DNA of 64,000 nucleotides, taken from contig CM060477.1 of assembly GCA_030544235.1 (NCBI GenBank), forward strand, positions 6,468,934 to 6,532,933, read 5' to 3'. The notes under the pieces were generated by a model. That model worked only from the letters and a program-made list of their open reading frames with translations. It had not been told where the DNA came from and did not search any database. The stretch is from Lepturacanthus savala. Its lineage: Eukaryota > Chordata > Actinopteri > Scombriformes > Trichiuridae. Position numbers and translations under genes: made by a program. This document shows, piece after piece, positions 24,601 to 35,632 of this stretch; position 1 is the stretch's first letter; every line of letters starts with the position of its first letter.

Positions 24601-27600
24601 TGCTGTGATACAAAAGTCTATGGGTATTTTGTTAATGATGATATTTTGAATATCCAAAAAAAAAAAAAAAAATCCCCAATAAAGGATATACACCACTGTT
24701 CCATATGCAAAAGCTGAGGTCAATCTGCCGCGAGCCACAGACACACAGGCGCTCCTTGTTTTTATAGACAGATGAATGAAACAGCATTCAGGGAATAAAC
24801 ATGGAGGACATGCAGCTGTTAGTTTAGACTTCACAGCCAAACCTGGGAGTTGGAGCGCTGACATGGGGGCCGGGGTCTGGGCCTGGAGTTGGGGCTGTGC
24901 CGGGGGCTGGAGCCAGGCTTCGGGCTGCAGGACGGCTGAGACCTGAGATTGGAGAGTGGAGACTGGTCAGTGCTGGTGGGTTTTGTGTTGCCGGTGGTAC
25001 TGGGGGGCCCGCATCGGTCTCCAGGACGCGTGTTGTGGTTCTGCTGAACCGTGTAGTGGCCTGTCCTGCGGCTACGAGAGAGAGAGATGCAGGTTAGAAA
25101 CAAACAAAACCAAATGTTTACTGCTTATAAGACGTCAACCAAAACTCACTAGTGAACGTAACGGTGTACTTTGCACCTTGTTTAGCAGCGATGCTATGAC
25201 TGATGCCTCACGCCAACACCTCTCATAAAAAAAAAAAAAAAATCCTGATCTATAATTATTCAAAAGGCTTTTTTTACAGCAGCCATATTCACATGAAACA
25301 GTAGGTCAACACAGGTGTTACCAATGATACTAATTAAGATTCCATTTAGTGTAGCTGAGTCATTCCAGTGGTTCAACATGCACATCAGCAGCAGCCTGAC
25401 TCTGTTTGACCTGAATGGAGCCATAATTAGTATTATTGGTAACACTTGTGTTATCACCTGTGTTATTATATAACTAAGGTTGATTAAGTGTCAATTGATT
25501 GTGTTTGTTCTTTTTCCAGTCAAGAAGATCAATGGTGTGTGCTACCCGGTTCAAAAGGCAGTTGTTGTTTTTTGGATGCCGGTTGCCTTTGATTCATGCG
25601 AAGAAGGCAGAGGAGGCCTCTGACAGGAAGTGACTCAGACGGACAGAAACACTCTTAATAAAGAGGAGCCAGCGGCACGTTGAATTCCCAGCCCTCAGCT
25701 AATGAGGACAACATCTGCAGGGACTAAGAATAGCAGCTGCTCGCCTCAGAGGTATGACTTCCTTTTGCTAGCTAACACAAGCCCATGTAAAGTGTTATTT
25801 AACATAGCCTAGAGCGGTAGTTCTCAAACTTTTTAACATCAAGGACCCTTAAACTCATAACAACTAGACCTCAGACCCCATCTCATAACAGAAAGTGTAG
25901 GAAGCACACGGCCAAAATTTGGAAGACTCAAACTGCCATAATCAAGAAATAAATGAATCAGTACATGGATAAATATATCAGCATATTTATTTAATTTCCA
26001 ATTAAGTTATTAAATTAATTTGTTTTTATCAATTTATTTATTAATTTAAAAATGTACGTATTTATTTATGTATTCATTCCCCTCATTCATTCCAACCTCA
26101 ATACATAACATAATTAATGCAATAAATACCACTAAATTAAATACTTTTATTTATTTATTTTATATAATAGCAGTCATCTATAGAAATAGTTCTACATTCT
26201 GTCATTGTGGAATTATAGTGAAAATAAGTTACTCCCCTTTTGACTGGGGACCCCCTGGGTCCAAGGACCCCTGGGGCTCCCTGGACCCCCCTTTGTGAAC
26301 CACTTGGTACAGTCAGTTATTCATTAAATGTCCACATGGTGGTTGTCGTCAATGGATTTGTTGAGTCAAACACAAACCTAGTGAGTCCCAACAACATTTA
26401 ATGGCATTTTGCGTTTTCTAACAAGTGAAGCCCTTGCTGTTTTATTACTAATTTAAAGATATATTTAAGAAGGGACAATCCATAAACAAGATCACACCAC
26501 AAACCTGGTATGAAGCTGCCATTATCACTCCAGAGCTGATCGGCAGTTCTTTTACGACACAAGTAACACTTAACAACTACTAAATCGAATGTTTTCGTTG
26601 CATTAAGGAGAAAATTGCTTTTCTTTCCACCACAATGTTACAGTTCAAGGTCAGTGTATTCGTCACGGTGAGTGTTCAATCTGGTGAAAACAGCTGCACA
26701 TTATGTCTCGTGTCAGTGACTCTGGAGCTTTGTCTATGACTAAATAACTCCTGGTGATCACGTTACCTTGGTTTGGGATTTGGACACTGAATTTGCAACA
26801 GGAAACTTGACACATAAATTTTGAAAGATGTGACTGTTAATCAGACAGAAAGGGCCTAAGAAAAAAACAAACAACCAAAAACTGTGGTGGATGTTTCCTC
26901 ATTGGATAAAGGTGATCACTCAGAACACTGATTGATCTTAAGCAATCCTTCCCTTTGATGAGAAAAACAGACACATATCATACTATCTAACTGGTAAACC
27001 GGACCACTCATCCACTTATGTAGAATATAAATGATTCATCTGAACTTTTTTTCCCCACATCTCTGTAGAGCAGTGCTTAGCATATACTGAACTCTCAAAT
27101 GAGCATTCATCTTTGTAATGAGGGGTTTTATGCACTGCACCTACTATATTAATTATTGACTTCCTGTTCTTGCTGACACAGTCCGATCAAATCCTGCATA
27201 GACGGTGTCAGTGAGCTGATGAAGAGCTGCTCATCAGTCTTTTTTCTTATATAATCGCACTAATGCACCAGCACTCGTTCCAAATTAATTCCGAATCAGA
27301 ACCAACTGGGCCTGCTCAGCATTTCCGTACATGCTGCAGAGCGTGATTGGGTGTTAATTGCTTAATTAAGGCATCTGCATTCGTTACGTCACTCAATCAC
27401 TCATTTATTCAGGTTTTCACTTAATTTGTCACCTGTCTGTAATTTTAACATACACTACTGTTGAAACGTTTAGGGTCACCCAGACAATTTCGTGTTTTTC
27501 CATGAAAAGTCACACTTTTATTTACCAGCATAAGTTTTAAATGAATACACCTATGCAGAGACTGCACCAAAAAACAGACATTTGCAGTGAGAATAGTCAT

Positions 27601-30600
27601 TTACCACATTAGCAATGCATAGAGTGTATTACTGATTTGTTGACAGTTTAAAGTTATCTTCATTGAAAAAAAAATGATTTTCTTCCAAAAATAAGGAAAT
27701 TTATTAGTGACCCCAAACTAAATCTGATACTGATTCTCAAAGAAAAACAGAAAATCCTCACAACCAATTCCAAAAAAAAATGACCTCCTGCTTATTAAAA
27801 TAGTTGCCTTTAAATATGTCCTGTCAATCAACTAATCGTTGCATGAATAAAAGGAAATAAAGTCTGTAAAACAGCCTGTAAATGTAACTGGGAAGTCAGC
27901 ATTAAGTTAACGTGCTATATTAATTAACTTGGAATTATCAGAGGGAGCTTTGCACTGAGGATTTTGTGGTAGGCCAAGGCCACATACCACAGCAGACTTC
28001 CCACACACACACACTCACACAGCGATAACAACAACTGGCAAATAATACACACACACACACACACACACTCTTTGGTCTTGATATAAAAGCAGCATTTTAC
28101 CTACAATTGAAACAGTAACGACCTCCTCCTCTCCTTCCTTCCCTCTACCACTCTCTTATTTCCTCCTCCTGTCTTCTCGCCTGCTGGGAATTCCATTGTC
28201 TCCCCTTCCGCTTCCTTTCTTTTATGTATTTTTATAATGATTTATTCCTTTTCCTCTATATCAACTGGTCTCATGGTCTCTTCTCCTGTCCCTCTCAGTG
28301 GGGTTTTAGTCTAAGCTGAGTGAGATAACAGACAGAAACATGCTGCGGCTGTTCTCTTCTTGCTTCCTTTGTGTTTTGATAGTAACATTAGGAGGTCGTC
28401 CGCCCTCACATTAACTCCCTAATGCTTCACCGACTGAAATGCTTTCATTTGTAAGGAATGGCAACAATTTTCTCATCTCTTTTCAGATAAACTTGTGGGT
28501 GATGCGTTTTCCTTTGAGCCGCTGTTATGGAACAGAAATTAAGTTAATGCTTTACCTTCATCCAGACCTACGCTGTATTTTTTTTTATGAATCATTTTAT
28601 TAGTTTAGCTGCGGAGTTTTCATTCAGCTACTGTATACAGAGTGGTACTTTGTCACCAACTTATTTACACTGGATTTATATTTAACGTGTCAAACACACA
28701 TGAACTCAAGAGGAGGAATCCAGAGCTGTAATGATTAGTCAAAATGAAAATCAATCAGAAACTGTTTTCATAATGTTTTACGAAGAAAATGGTAAAATTA
28801 TTTGATTCCATCTTCTTATAATGAATATTTTGTAGTTTCTTTAGTCGTCTATGAGTGAATATCTTTGGTTTGTGGACTTGTTGTTTGGGAAAACTCGGTT
28901 TGTTCTGTACACACACCATCTATTTACTGTCCGATTCTTCCTCTGCTGCCTTTTCTGAGATTTCTTCCATTTTTTTTCCCAAAAAGAGAACTAAACTTAC
29001 ATTTACAGTAAAATCTGTGAAGTGGTGACCACTGCTGTGCCTACAGATCAGCCAGCATGGCTACAGACAACGTAGTAGGAGTTTTCTGGTATTTTTTCTT
29101 TAGCGTGAGTCCAAACTTGTTTTAACAGAACTAAGATGACTGAAGAGGTAAGCAGCTGGAACCTGTTTTTTTTTAAAAATCTGATTGGTTAAGAGAACCA
29201 TGCCTGATTTTCTATTTAACTATGCTCCTGTCTTCTGAGAAAACGTCTTCACAAGCACGTTAAAAATTAAGCGTTAAGCATTATCGTGGACCACTGCGAC
29301 TTATTTGCCAATCTCAGTCAAAACGAAAAGGGGCGTGCTTCCGCTGTATGAAGAGATCTTCACACTGAGGTGTGTGTGTGTGTGTGTGTATGTGTGTTTA
29401 TGCCGTGCAGCTTTCCTGTTCAAGTCAGCGTCCTGTGGACCAAAAAAATGCATCCAAACACATACAGGGATGAATAAATATTTAAAGCTTTATACACAAA
29501 GCAAAGCCGGGCCGCCATCTTTCACACGCTCTCAGAGGTCAGGAGGGCTGCCCTTGTGAGGAAAACAAACCCAATCTCTCTGGCACACTTTCACACCTTG
29601 ATACACAAATGACCTCACGAAGCCGCGGCGCTGTGTGATTGTTTTACTCTTTGAACCTTTAACAGCACACGTTTTATCAGCTGCCAAAGAGCTGCCGACA
29701 GAGATGGAGTATGTGTGCGTGTGTGGAGGGAGAAATAAAAGCTAAGGTGCAAACACGAATGGAAGGAAACCGAATCAAGCAGCAAAGAGCAAGTTCAGCA
29801 CTGGGGAGTAGAATAAGAGTCAAGACCTGAGGAAGTGAAGATTATTTACACATCCACATCATCCTGTTTCCAGGGGAACCACGCTGGTGCAAAAAGCTCC
29901 CAACTACAACAAGACCATCAGATTTACTTAAAGACATAACTGGTTTAAATATTAAGAGAGACACAGTGGTGGATGGTAAACATTTACTCAAGTACTGCAT
30001 ATAACAGAACTTTTCTTGAGAATTTCCCTTTAAATCGCTTCATATTGAAACTGAAATTCTACAGAGACTAGGTTTATTTTTTTACTCCAACTCCTATGGA
30101 TGCAAACATTAATATACTGCTTTAATGATTCCATCTATATGTAAGGCAATGACAGAATATGACTATTGATTATGAGTTGTATCCACTTTCTGTAATAAAA
30201 TATCAAAAAGCAAAAATCTGATGTGTGTCTGGTCTAATTTGTATCAGATTATGGCTCCTTGATGTGAAAGAGTTTGAGAACCACTGATACAGTGAACAAT
30301 AGACAGCTGAGGGGGGTTTACAGGCAACATGTGACCATGTGAGAGGATGAAGAGGATGAGGAGAAGTGTGTGTTATTCCCATTCAGATCAACAGGTGCCA
30401 GCTGCCTCTGTGAGAGACAGAGACCTCCTCTGTTCAGACACACACACACACACACACAGATAATTCTCAGCAATGACCTAATGGTTGAATATATAATCTG
30501 CTTCAGTTCTGATGAATCTATGCTGTATACCCCCCGCTCAGCCTTTTATACTCAGTTGGATGCCTCTCCAGCACATCATTGTCTCCGGTTTATTTCGTTT

Positions 30601-31432
30601 GTCCAGTTTTGGGGTTTTAGTTCCATATCTGAAGTGATGACAGCTCCTCTCCCTCTGTGCAGATGTCATTTCCTGTGCAGCGGTGTAGTTCTGCTGCAGA
30701 GGTTTTTGTTGCTTTTGTTTTGTCCACTATTTAATTAAAGTTAAATGTTTTGGGGGAAGAGCTGCCGCCTCCTCAACCACTAAATCCTCTTCTCGGGAGT
30801 TTCCAAACTCCCTGAAATACAGCTCTGGGGGAAAAAAAAAATCAGAGACCACTGCAAAATTATAGGTATGTTTGATTGACATTTCCCCTAAATTCCAAAT
30901 AAAAATATTATCAATTAGAGCATTTATTTGCAGAAAATGATCCAAATAACATAAAGATACAATGTTTTCATTTTAGAACACTAATGTTTTCACTTAAGAG
31001 TTCAGAAATCAATATTTGGTGTAATAATCACAGCTTTCATGTATCTTATCATGCTCTCCACAGTCTTTACCATTGTTCTTGGGTGACTTCATTCCACTCC
31101 TGGTGCCTCTTTAAGCAGAATGATGAGTGTATGTGTTGGAATTCAACAGATGCTGGAATTTTACATGTAGAGATGCTGATTTCAGGAAAAAAAATGCAGT
31201 GATCTCTTATTTTTCCCCCCCAGAGTTGTATATAACAGCAACAACAGAAACAGGCATCCCATGTCCGAGAGCTCCACGCTAACCCGTAACCTAAGGCTCC
31301 TCAGGGTCAGACGTGCTCTGCTGGAGCGACGCCAGCAGCTTTTTTGAGCGTCTGGCTGACTCTGTCTCTCGTTTCCCAACTAGAGGAAACAATGAGTCCA
31401 CAAAACTAAGCTTACACAAGTCAACCTAGACA

Positions 31433-31473
<41 letters not shown>

Positions 31474-32793
31474 TGTGGGGAGGTGAGACAAAAGCAGCCT
31501 GTAATGTGATGCTGTTTTTCTCTAGACAGGCCATCTGGAAGACACACACACACACACAGAAACACACACAGGTGTGTAGATGTCTGTACTGTACACCAGC
31601 TGGACTGTTGCTGTACAGGCAGTTGTTTGCAGATCTAAACAGCCCAGCGATGACGAATAAACACGTCTGCTGTGGTATAAATAAAAGAGTGGAACCGTTT
31701 TCCACGTGAGCTTCGTTCCCTCTCTGTGACACCAGCTTGTGAACTATGGCTCCATTCAGACTCAGCATGGGGTCTTTTCCCTCTTTATCATACCATGCAA
31801 ACAATGGGCTATAAACAAAGGCAGCTATAAAGAAAACGGCATTACTCTGGTAGTGAAATCCAGCCATTATGGCTCTCTATCATTATGATGCAAAAAATCT
31901 GAATGAATGGATTTTTTGATGAATGAATGGAGAAACAATAAGAAACAAAGATGCTTCCGATGGACATCTAGTCGAGGTTTAGAAAGAATAAGCTGCTGCT
32001 ATAACAACTGGATGGGAGTTCCAAAAAGTTCCTATGAACTTGCTTATTGCATCAATTTAGTTCTGCAACAAAGGTTTTTTTGAATTATTCATTAATTACT
32101 TGATTGTTTTTTGATAGACCAAGTCATTTTGGTTATTTTAGACTGTGAAATGTAAAAAAACAGAACTTTCACAAAACCCAAGACGTCAATGCAATTACAT
32201 AAAATATGATAAGCTTGGGCTTAAAATAGGAACTTAAATAGATGATTAACATAAAAATAACATGGATTGTTTTATACCATGAACGTATTCTTTAGGATAA
32301 TATGATTCTTAGACCTGCTGTGGTGTAGAAGAATCCTTAATTCAATCTGGGCCGGTACACAGAGTCAAGGTTAAGCTGCTGATCTGCTGATAAGGAAGGT
32401 GGTAAATGAAAAAACATAACCTGAAGCAGGGCGGGGTTGAGAAATAATCTGCTTACTTTAGGTGTTAACCAGGTTACTGCTGACCTCAAGTCCTCCAGCA
32501 GGATAATAATTAAAATAAATAAAAAATATGAATAATAATATAAGAGTTTCATTCAACTATTCTGTATTGTTTTACTGTTTTTATATAGCACTCAAGTAAA
32601 AAAAAAAAACTCTGACCTTTGGTCTTTCTCTCTCACACACAGACACACTCGGGCGCGCGCACACACACCTGAGCTCGTGGTCCTGGGCTGGGAGACAGGG
32701 GGACGCGCACGGTCCGGTTTTCGGCAACAGTTCGGCGTTGCTGTGGTAACCCGTTAAAACCACTCCCTGGGGCTGCTGCTGCTGGCGACTCAT
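15633..32793 (-). CDS. arhgap18: ARHGAP18, Rho GTPase-activating protein
   Basis: ARHGAP18 speeds GTP hydrolysis by Rho-family GTPases and shapes actin, cell spreading and vessel or tissue integrity. I read 18 coding exons: 32793-32669, 25071-24843, 23188-23050, 22163-22081, 21861-21712, 20904-20841, 20189-20071, 19008-18937, 18808-18715, 18559-18468, 18347-18270, 17731-17572, 17460-17378, 17286-17080, 16991-16857, 16659-16538, 16424-16369 and 15724-15633. They give about 699 aa against 663 in human. The N terminus (QGVVLTGYH) and the C terminus (ETYMKDLIQLNPTAEWVI) are diagnostic for ARHGAP18 rather than ARHGAP28 or ARHGAP40. The SLDELEMDDYW motif lies at about 120. The RhoGAP domain spans about 359-565, with the arginine finger at about Arg406 (GLLRIPG) and further motifs KQHDAASLLKLFIRELP and VVMAPNIF. 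An in-frame ATG at 32838 would add 15 Lys-rich residues; I chose 32793 because it matches the family start. Confidence 0.95.
15886..16305. repeat. Unnamed dispersed repeat, copy 1 (arhgap18 intron 17)
   Basis: It shares long stretches with copies at about 22236-22560, 36462-36715 and 40783-41035. Shared phrases include ACCACAAAGGTTATTGTACTT, AAAGATCAATTATTTGTCC, AACTCAAATCTAAATTAAAT and GAGGTTTTCTCATG...ATGAATAAAACTCA. It ends near a TGCCCCC phrase. This is the fullest of the four copies. No coding frame is visible. Confidence 0.75.
17463..17487. repeat. (CA)n microsatellite in arhgap18 intron 12
   Basis: This simple CA tract directly abuts the exon-13 acceptor. It is the counterpart of the longer tract at 12629-12688 in the pseudogene. 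Confidence 0.9.
17800..18245. repeat. LINE-like tail(s) inserted in arhgap18 intron 11
   Basis: Two tandem tail-like segments are seen. The first is ACATTTATTTGGTAAAC through AAAGTGCTTGACATAAAAC. The second is TCTATTTATATATCACATT through AAAGTGCTTTACATAAC, with A-rich stretches. These phrases are typical of fish LINE 3' ends. The equivalent intron in the pseudogene (about 12955-13030) lacks this material. Confidence 0.55.
22236..22560. repeat. Unnamed dispersed repeat, copy 2 (arhgap18 intron 3)
   Basis: It shares TGCTGTGACAGAGCAAAT, ATTTGCAATGCAAAG-like and AAAGATCAATTATTT phrases and the TTTTCTCATG...AATAAGACTTAATGCT end with the other copies. The middle section differs, so it is internally deleted relative to copy 1. 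Confidence 0.65.
23960..24487 (+). mobile_element. Possible solo LTR (arhgap18 intron 2)
   Basis: A TATATAAA box near 24307 is followed about 120 bases later by an AATAAA signal at about 24432 and then a CATTACA end near 24487. That order (TATA, R, poly(A) signal, CA end) is what a retroelement LTR looks like. I could not fix the 5' end or find a target-site duplication, so the call is tentative. Confidence 0.3.
25255..25475. mobile_element. Truncated copy of the near-palindromic MITE
   Basis: It is similar to 5118-5332. It has the left end GCAGCCATATTCACATG..., CAGTAGGTCAACA, ATACTAATTAAGATTCCATTT, and the mirrored ATGGAGCCATAATTAGTAT. The right terminal repeat is largely lost. Confidence 0.65.
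25812..26306. mobile_element. hAT-like MITE (about 495 bp) in arhgap18 intron 1
   Basis: The left end resembles GCGGTAGTTCTCAAACT. The right end is CTTTGTGAACCACTTGG, its imperfect inverted repeat. The inner CCAAGGACCCCTGGGG phrase is shared in type with the element at 5569-5845. The interior is an AT-rich run of ATTTATTTA words. Confidence 0.55.
27453..27720 (+). mobile_element. Tc1/mariner-like MITE, copy 1 (3' end truncated)
   Basis: It begins after a TA dinucleotide with CACTACTGTTGAAACGTTT and GGGTCACCCAGACAA. Its far end stops at GTGACCCCAAACTA, about 15 bases short of the full terminal repeat seen at 41576-41940. Confidence 0.65.
29968..30290. repeat. Degenerate interspersed element with a hAT-like end
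   Basis: It starts with GTGGTGGATGGTAAACATTTA and CTCAAGTACTGCATA, a phrase common to teleost repeats. It ends near GTTTGAGAACCACTGATA, which resembles a hAT terminal repeat. It may be two overlapping fragments. Confidence 0.4.
31434..31470. repeat. (AC)n microsatellite
   Basis: An uninterrupted AC dinucleotide tract in arhgap18 intron 1. A second, shorter AC tract follows near 31540-31570. Confidence 0.95.
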
Positions 32794-33100
32794 GCTTCTC
32801 GGTTTCTTCTTCTTCTTCTTCTTGCTTCTGTTTGACACACAGCTGACAGCCGATCGATTACCGATAGGTGATCAGTCTACCGACCCATGCGTCTATTCAC
32901 GTCTATCTATCGATCTGCCCTCGCTGCCCATGGCTGGACCGTCGTGTCGCCGACTCATTCTGACATCTCCTCTTTCTCCCTCTTCTTCTTCTCCTCTTTC
33001 CCTACAACTTTGTGAAAGCAGGGGGCGGGGCTAAAGACGCAACCCGGCCCTATGATTGGCTGAAAAACCCGCAGGAGGAAAAGATCGATAAAGTGGCAGC
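32794..33100 (-). promoter_or_regulatory. arhgap18: arhgap18 5' UTR and promoter region
   Basis: Just upstream of the start codon is a (TTC)n tract at about 32803-32822 (GAA on the coding strand). Further upstream come a GC box (GGGGGCGGGG) at 33021-33030 and an inverted CCAAT box (ATTGG) at 33055-33059. Base composition is locally GC-richer than the surroundings. No TATA box is evident. The exact transcription start is unknown. Confidence 0.5.
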
Positions 33101-35464
33101 GCCCCCTTCTGTTTTCAGAGCGCAATGGAGTAAAGTTTAAATGCGGGATATTTAATTGATATATTAATATTGATTTATTCGTAAACATTATCATAAAATC
33201 TAATAAAAATACTAACACATATTTAAAAAAGAGAAAAGGAATCACAATGCAATTTAATTGATACATGGGATGATGTCAAAAATGACTTAGTACCAGATCG
33301 TTTAACTCTTACAAAGGTTTTAAAAGAAAATGAATTAAATTTGAATTTAGATTTTTTGAATTTTGTTAAAAAAAAGAAAATGGACTTTCAATTTTGATCA
33401 AAATAAATAATAAAATGACATAAATCTATTTAATGAATATTCTATTGATTCCTACTGTACAGAGCAGTCAATGCAACATCTGTTTTTGTTTTTGCTCTGT
33501 ACCCTACTACTAAAATTTACATAATAATCATAAGTGCTCTGCTTATTCACTTCCTTCAAAGTATTATTTCATATTTAGTCTCTATATCTGAACCACAAAA
33601 CTATTTTTCCATTCATACCTCGTGATATTTGACTCAATCAGTATGCATGGCTTCATAAAAATGGAAGCAAGTGGTACAGTGGATGTGTGGTGCATAGTTA
33701 TTATTGGCCTGTTTAAAGTGTTGCATCATCATCAGTTCACTAAAGATTCTGCAGTTCCTGCACAGGAAATGCTAAACACAGCTGTCAGATAAATAACTCA
33801 AGAGAAAACAGAAGCACAAGTAGCAAACACCAGTTCCTCAAAACTACTCTTTAGTATGTCCACAATATAGATTTTGTTACAGAAAACCAATGCCATCTAG
33901 CAAAATAAAGCCCTAAATGCCACATATAGCAGCACCTGAATGTGGTATTAACGTTTTTGTTGTTGCTGAATAGTCCCAGAAATCTGAGCCCACCCACTTA
34001 AACAGAAACATACAAAGGCCAAAGAGAATGGTTGCATACACTTAAACAATAATACATTTGGACACACACACACACACACAAATAGTGTTCAAGCACAAAT
34101 ATGTGATTTCACACTATATTATTCCTCACCTCAGATGCAGGTAGTCAGCAAGTCTGGAGACCATTGTGTCTGTCTGTGTCCAGTTAAAATTTCCTAATAC
34201 CGATGAGTGACCTAATGACCATGTGCTTGAAGACAATGTAAAAAAAAAAAAAAAAAAAACACTCACACTGAGTGGATTAGCCAGAGGTCAATCAGATTTC
34301 CTGCTTCTCCATCTGCCCCTGCCCCACTTGTGATCCCCTGTCATCCCACCTTCTAATAACTCCGCCTGATTCCCTCCTGCAACACTGCGCCTCTTTATGA
34401 CCCCTCTAATGCACAGATGTATTATAATACATCCGTGCATTAATAATGCATGTTCTCTCTGCACACAAAATGTCAGCAGAGCTCATTATCGAGCATTTAC
34501 TCCTTTTTTTTTGGTGATATCTAATTCATATTGTAATATTTATTTTGACGGACCAGTACGTCACATCTCATTTGTATTTTTTTGACTAGTCTTTTAATAT
34601 CAACTAAAATGTCATACTTCCTAAATTAATCATGATTCTGTAACCAAGCAGCTTTTGATTCTGGTTTTCTCATGTATTCCCCCTGGTGTTGTTAGTAGGT
34701 ACAACAACTGTTTGAGAATCTTTACTGCTCAGATCAGCACGGACACAATCAGGACTATATTTTAAGAGGTCTTAATCTTTGTATCCTCCCAAATTAGACT
34801 CATGCACCTGTATTTATATCATCACTCCTATACATAAATATAGGTGCATGAATACAATGTCCAAGAATATGCATAATCATTAAACAAATAATTACCTAAA
34901 TGGATGTACATCACATGTGATCTAACAAAGTGATGTTAAATTCAGTGTCTGTTCATTAAAAATAGCTGGAATCACTTATTCAACATAAACTCATAAGTTA
35001 TGCAGGAACAGTATTTGTATGATCCTCTAAATAAAACAGTAGCCTTGTGTCAGAGACTAGTGGGACATGTTTAAACTCAACTCTGACAAATTATAAATCT
35101 TTAAATTTATCTACAACAAAAGAGAAGACATCTTAAGTGATTTTTTTGTATTCATTTTATCACTATGGAGTGGCATTTTTTAATATCTGAAAAGCATTTC
35201 AACATAGAAAGATTTTTTTTTTTTACAATTATTTTAAAGCAAAATTAACTGTACACCAGTGCAATGGTCCTCCTTTTAGAAAACCAGAAAAACTGAATTT
35301 ACAGAGATAAAGAAAATATGCTGCTGAACCTCGAGATCCTCTCTTCACTTTGACATCTGCAACACAAAGATTTAAATAATGCATTAGTCGTTCAAGGTTT
35401 TTCTGTTCACGTCGTTAGTAGAATGAATATCTACTATTGTACAGGACGGTTCATTCAACTTGTT
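33101..35464. other. Intergenic region between arhgap18 and fkbp6
   Basis: I see no coding exon here. The stretch is AT-rich with a short AC tract near 34063-34080 and an A-run near 34239-34258. The part nearest 35464 may include downstream sequence of fkbp6. Confidence 0.55.
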
Positions 35465-35470
35465 TTTATT
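35465..35470 (-). promoter_or_regulatory. fkbp6: Candidate poly(A) signal of fkbp6
   Basis: A minus-strand AATAAA about 165 nt past the fkbp6 stop codon. Its use is inferred from position. Confidence 0.4.
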
Positions 35471-35632
35471 AATATTGTTTGTGGCTAAGAATCATGGGAA
35501 ATTTAATTTAAAATGATGAGAAGCTTTACTTCTACGCTCCAGTTTGAGCAAAACCATATGTAGGACAAGAAAGACAAGGAAATGAAACCAGTGGGAATTA
35601 GATAAGAGGCCTTCTTACCTTTTTTTTCTCAT

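Larger units (their letters stand above)
25072..32668 (-). other. arhgap18: arhgap18 intron 1 (7.6 kb)
   Basis: No exon of another gene is recognised inside on either strand. Contents include the two MITEs at its low-coordinate end, a Tc1/mariner-like MITE at about 27453-27720, CA tracts at about 28003-28070, 30438-30460 and 31434-31470, a TG tract at about 29371-29396, and a degenerate interspersed element near 29968-30290. Large first introns often hold enhancers, but I see no specific site that I could support. Confidence 0.6.

Noticed and set aside
31421..31867. 148-aa minus-strand open frame with Cys-Val repeats
   Set aside because: The CVCVCV stretches are translations of AC microsatellites, and no family resemblance is seen.
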